Below, one piece after another: positions 13,770 to 14,983 of a stretch of DNA of 14,983 nt. This DNA comes from JAWXCF01 sp034440515 (GTDB lineage: Bacteria > Bacteroidota > Bacteroidia > CAILMK01), in NCBI GenBank assembly GCA_034440515.1, contig JAWXCF010000081.1, positions 1 through 14,983 on the forward strand, given 5' to 3'. Position 1 is the stretch's first letter, and each line of letters starts with the position of its first letter. Under the pieces are notes generated by a model that did not search any database, was not told the DNA's origin, and worked only from the letters and a program-made list of their open reading frames with translations. The position numbers were made by a program, and so were the translations under genes.

Positions 13770-14179
13770 ACTTGTTCGCTGACTATTTGCTGGCACCAAT
13801 TTTTTATGAGTGTTCTGGTGCTAGTAAATGCTTCATCTATATCTAATTGGGTGCCTATTACTTTGCTGGGGTCAGAAAAATTTTGATGAATTGTTACAGC
13901 TTTAGTAGGGAAATATGGGCAATTCTCTCTAGCGTGGTCACACACCGTAAGTACTATATCAAAGTCAATGTGTTTGTATTCATCTATCAAATTACTGGTA
14001 TGATGCGATATGTCAACGCCGTCTGCTGCCATACTGGCTACTGCCTTAGGGTTTAGTCCGTGAGTTTGTATCCCTGCGCTGTATATATCGGCTTTATCCC
14101 CTGCATACAAGCGTAAGTACCCCTCTGCCATTTGACTGCGGCAACTGTTTCCTGTACATAGTACCAGTATATTTTTCAT
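13766..14179 (-). CDS. arsC: Arsenate reductase, thioredoxin-coupled (LMW-PTP fold)
   Basis: ArsC reduces arsenate to arsenite. The 137 residues carry the P-loop C8-TGNSC13-R14 of the low-molecular-weight phosphatase fold and the redox pair C80 and C87 in TVCDHARENCP. D103-P104 (FSDPS) is the DP loop supplying the general acid. All spacings match Staphylococcus pI258 ArsC (C10, C82, C89, D105) shifted by two, so this is the thioredoxin-dependent class, not the glutaredoxin-dependent plasmid R773 type. The ATG at 14179 overlaps the arsI stop by 4 bp (ATGA) and its own stop overlaps the channel gene in the same way, so the three genes form a coupled operon. A tyrosine phosphatase role is unlikely given the extra redox cysteines. 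Confidence 0.97.
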   Translation of the reverse strand: MKNILVLCTGNSCRSQMAEGYLRLYAGDKADIYSAGIQTHGLNPKAVASMAADGVDISHHTSNLIDEYKHIDFDIVLTVCDHARENCPYFPTKAVTIHQNFSDPSKVIGTQLDIDEAFTSTRTLIKNWCQQIVSEQV

Positions 14180-14622
14180 ATAGTTTCAACTTTCGGTGTA
14201 CAGCAAATTGGTTCTAAATTGGATTTATAATTTGGATCTTCAAACTCAATGTCCTCTTTAAAGTAATAGACTTCCCATTGGTACCCGTCTGGGTCTGTAA
14301 CCCAATATTTGTCCTGCACGGCATAACAACAGCTGGTTTGAATCTCTTCAAGTGAAATTATTTTGGCTTTTCTAGCCTGCCATAATTTTATGTTGAAGTC
14401 TTCTTGAGTTTCTACTTGAAAGCCTAAGTGTCCAAAGGTGGACTGTACATTATCGGGATTCTCTAAAAACGAAATTATTAATGAAGGAGAATCTAATACA
14501 TATTTCACATAGTCCGATTTAACCTTAAAGGGTTCTATTTGAAAAAATCTAGTATAGAAATCTATCGTCTCAGTAATATTCTTAACATAGAGACTCACGT
14601 GCATTTTGGGGAATATATTCAT
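14176..14622 (-). CDS. arsI: ArsI/CadI-family dioxygenase, putative C-As lyase
   Basis: This is a 148-residue vicinal-oxygen-chelate (glyoxalase-like) protein. The metal-ligand positions are H8 (KMHVSL), H65 (GHLGF) and E117 (QWEVY). The vicinal pair C98-C99 (TSCCYA) sits at the place where ArsI enzymes bind trivalent methylarsenicals or aromatic arsenicals before Fe(II)- and O2-dependent cleavage of the C-As bond. The spacings agree with ArsI. A second cysteine pair, C140-C141, lies in the C-terminal tail. An open TTG at 14637 overlaps arsR, but ATG 14622, 5 bp after the arsR stop, gives the normal short N-terminus and is preferred. The stop overlaps arsC as ATGA. CadI, the cadmium-induced relative, is the alternative name; arsenic context favours ArsI. 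Confidence 0.85.
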   Translation of the reverse strand: MNIFPKMHVSLYVKNITETIDFYTRFFQIEPFKVKSDYVKYVLDSPSLIISFLENPDNVQSTFGHLGFQVETQEDFNIKLWQARKAKIISLEEIQTSCCYAVQDKYWVTDPDGYQWEVYYFKEDIEFEDPNYKSNLEPICCTPKVETI

Positions 14623-14627
14623 ATTAT

Positions 14628-14957
14628 TTAGCAGCAATTATTGTTGATTTTTAGTTTTTTATTCATTAATTCTAAACATTCCGTTAGGGTCGCCATAGTT
14701 TCAGGATTAATACAGTAGCAAATGGAGTTGCCTCCTATTTCCCCTTGAATTAAATTAACAGATTTTAGCTCCCTTAAGTGTTGAGATATAGTGGCCTGTG
14801 CTAATGGTAATTCTTTCACCAAGTCATTACATATACAGGAATTAACCTTAAGTAGGTGCTCAATAATTGCTAATCTAGCGGGATGCCCTAATGCCTTAAA
14901 TAAATTGGCAGTAGCATTATGAGTAGATAGAAAACTTCCATTTTTAGTAATTCCCAT
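14628..14957 (-). CDS. arsR: ArsR-family metalloregulator
   Basis: The 109-residue winged-helix repressor controls the arsenic genes that follow it. The dimer-type core runs LFKALGHPARLAIIEHLL (residues 19-36), then the inducer site S-C41-I-C43-NDLV and the recognition helix AQATISQHLREL (53-64). The wing contains SICYCI with C80 and C82. The C-terminus ends in C108-C109. Binding of As(III) to the C-x-C pair should release it from DNA. A TTG at 14978 is in frame, but ATG 14957 gives the family start (MGITKNG) and is chosen. The operator and promoter lie upstream, almost wholly outside the window (only 26 bp are visible), so autoregulation is expected from the family but not shown. Confidence 0.92.
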   Translation of the reverse strand: MGITKNGSFLSTHNATANLFKALGHPARLAIIEHLLKVNSCICNDLVKELPLAQATISQHLRELKSVNLIQGEIGGNSICYCINPETMATLTECLELMNKKLKINNNCC

Positions 14958-14983
14958 AGGTATAAAACTATATTGCAATATTA

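Noticed and set aside
13770..13799. TTG start for the aquaporin, adding ten residues
   Set aside because: The added residues lie inside arsC and are unlike MIP N-termini; ATG 13769 forms the ATGA overlap seen at the neighbouring junction.
14623..14637. TTG start for arsI overlapping arsR
   Set aside because: ATG 14622 immediately after the arsR stop gives the family N-terminus and the metal-ligand numbering typical of ArsI; the TTG adds only MLLNN.

Overview
The window is about 15 kb of AT-rich chromosomal DNA from a member of the Bacteroidota. The evidence is a secreted protein with a type IX secretion (Por) C-terminal tail, a TAnnTTTG-type promoter element, weak or absent Shine-Dalgarno sequences and the family character of most proteins. 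The gene content fits an environmental Chitinophagales/Sphingobacteriales-like lineage, but the sequence alone does not fix the genus. No tRNA, rRNA, insertion sequence or CRISPR array is visible.

Left part (1-6000), all on the minus strand. A cytoplasmic DsbA-family thioredoxin-fold protein lies downstream of two tandem MATE efflux paralogues. A 546-bp stretch without an intact gene follows. It holds the decayed remains of a gene that reads, across several frames, like a HipA N-terminal-domain protein. Next come recA and, just upstream of it, nth (endonuclease III), a DNA-repair pair.

Middle (6000-11430). Two plus-strand genes come first: a small three-helix membrane protein and a SBBP-repeat protein with a degenerate T9SS sorting tail. 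A convergent minus-strand block follows: a large secreted M1 aminopeptidase, immediately followed by an alkyltransferase-like (ATL) DNA-repair protein that starts with GTG. A likely 57-codon minus-strand gene lies in the gap between the two blocks, near a nine-base G tract and an operator-like dyad.

Right part (11430-14983). Divergent from the peptidase, a small membrane protein with an HExxH motif is translationally coupled to idi (isopentenyl-diphosphate isomerase). An unrecognised probably exported protein follows. It meets, tail to tail with a 4-bp overlap, a tightly packed arsenic operon on the minus strand: arsR - arsI (C-As lyase family) - arsC (thioredoxin-coupled arsenate reductase) - AqpS-like channel. 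The last three genes are joined by 4-bp ATGA overlaps. ArsI would release As(III) from trivalent methylarsenicals, ArsC would make As(III) from arsenate, and the channel would let it out. No ArsB or Acr3 pump is present in the window. The operon promoter lies beyond the right edge.

Several starts were moved inward from upstream TTG codons to ATG codons that fit the family N-termini and the neighbouring stop codons.
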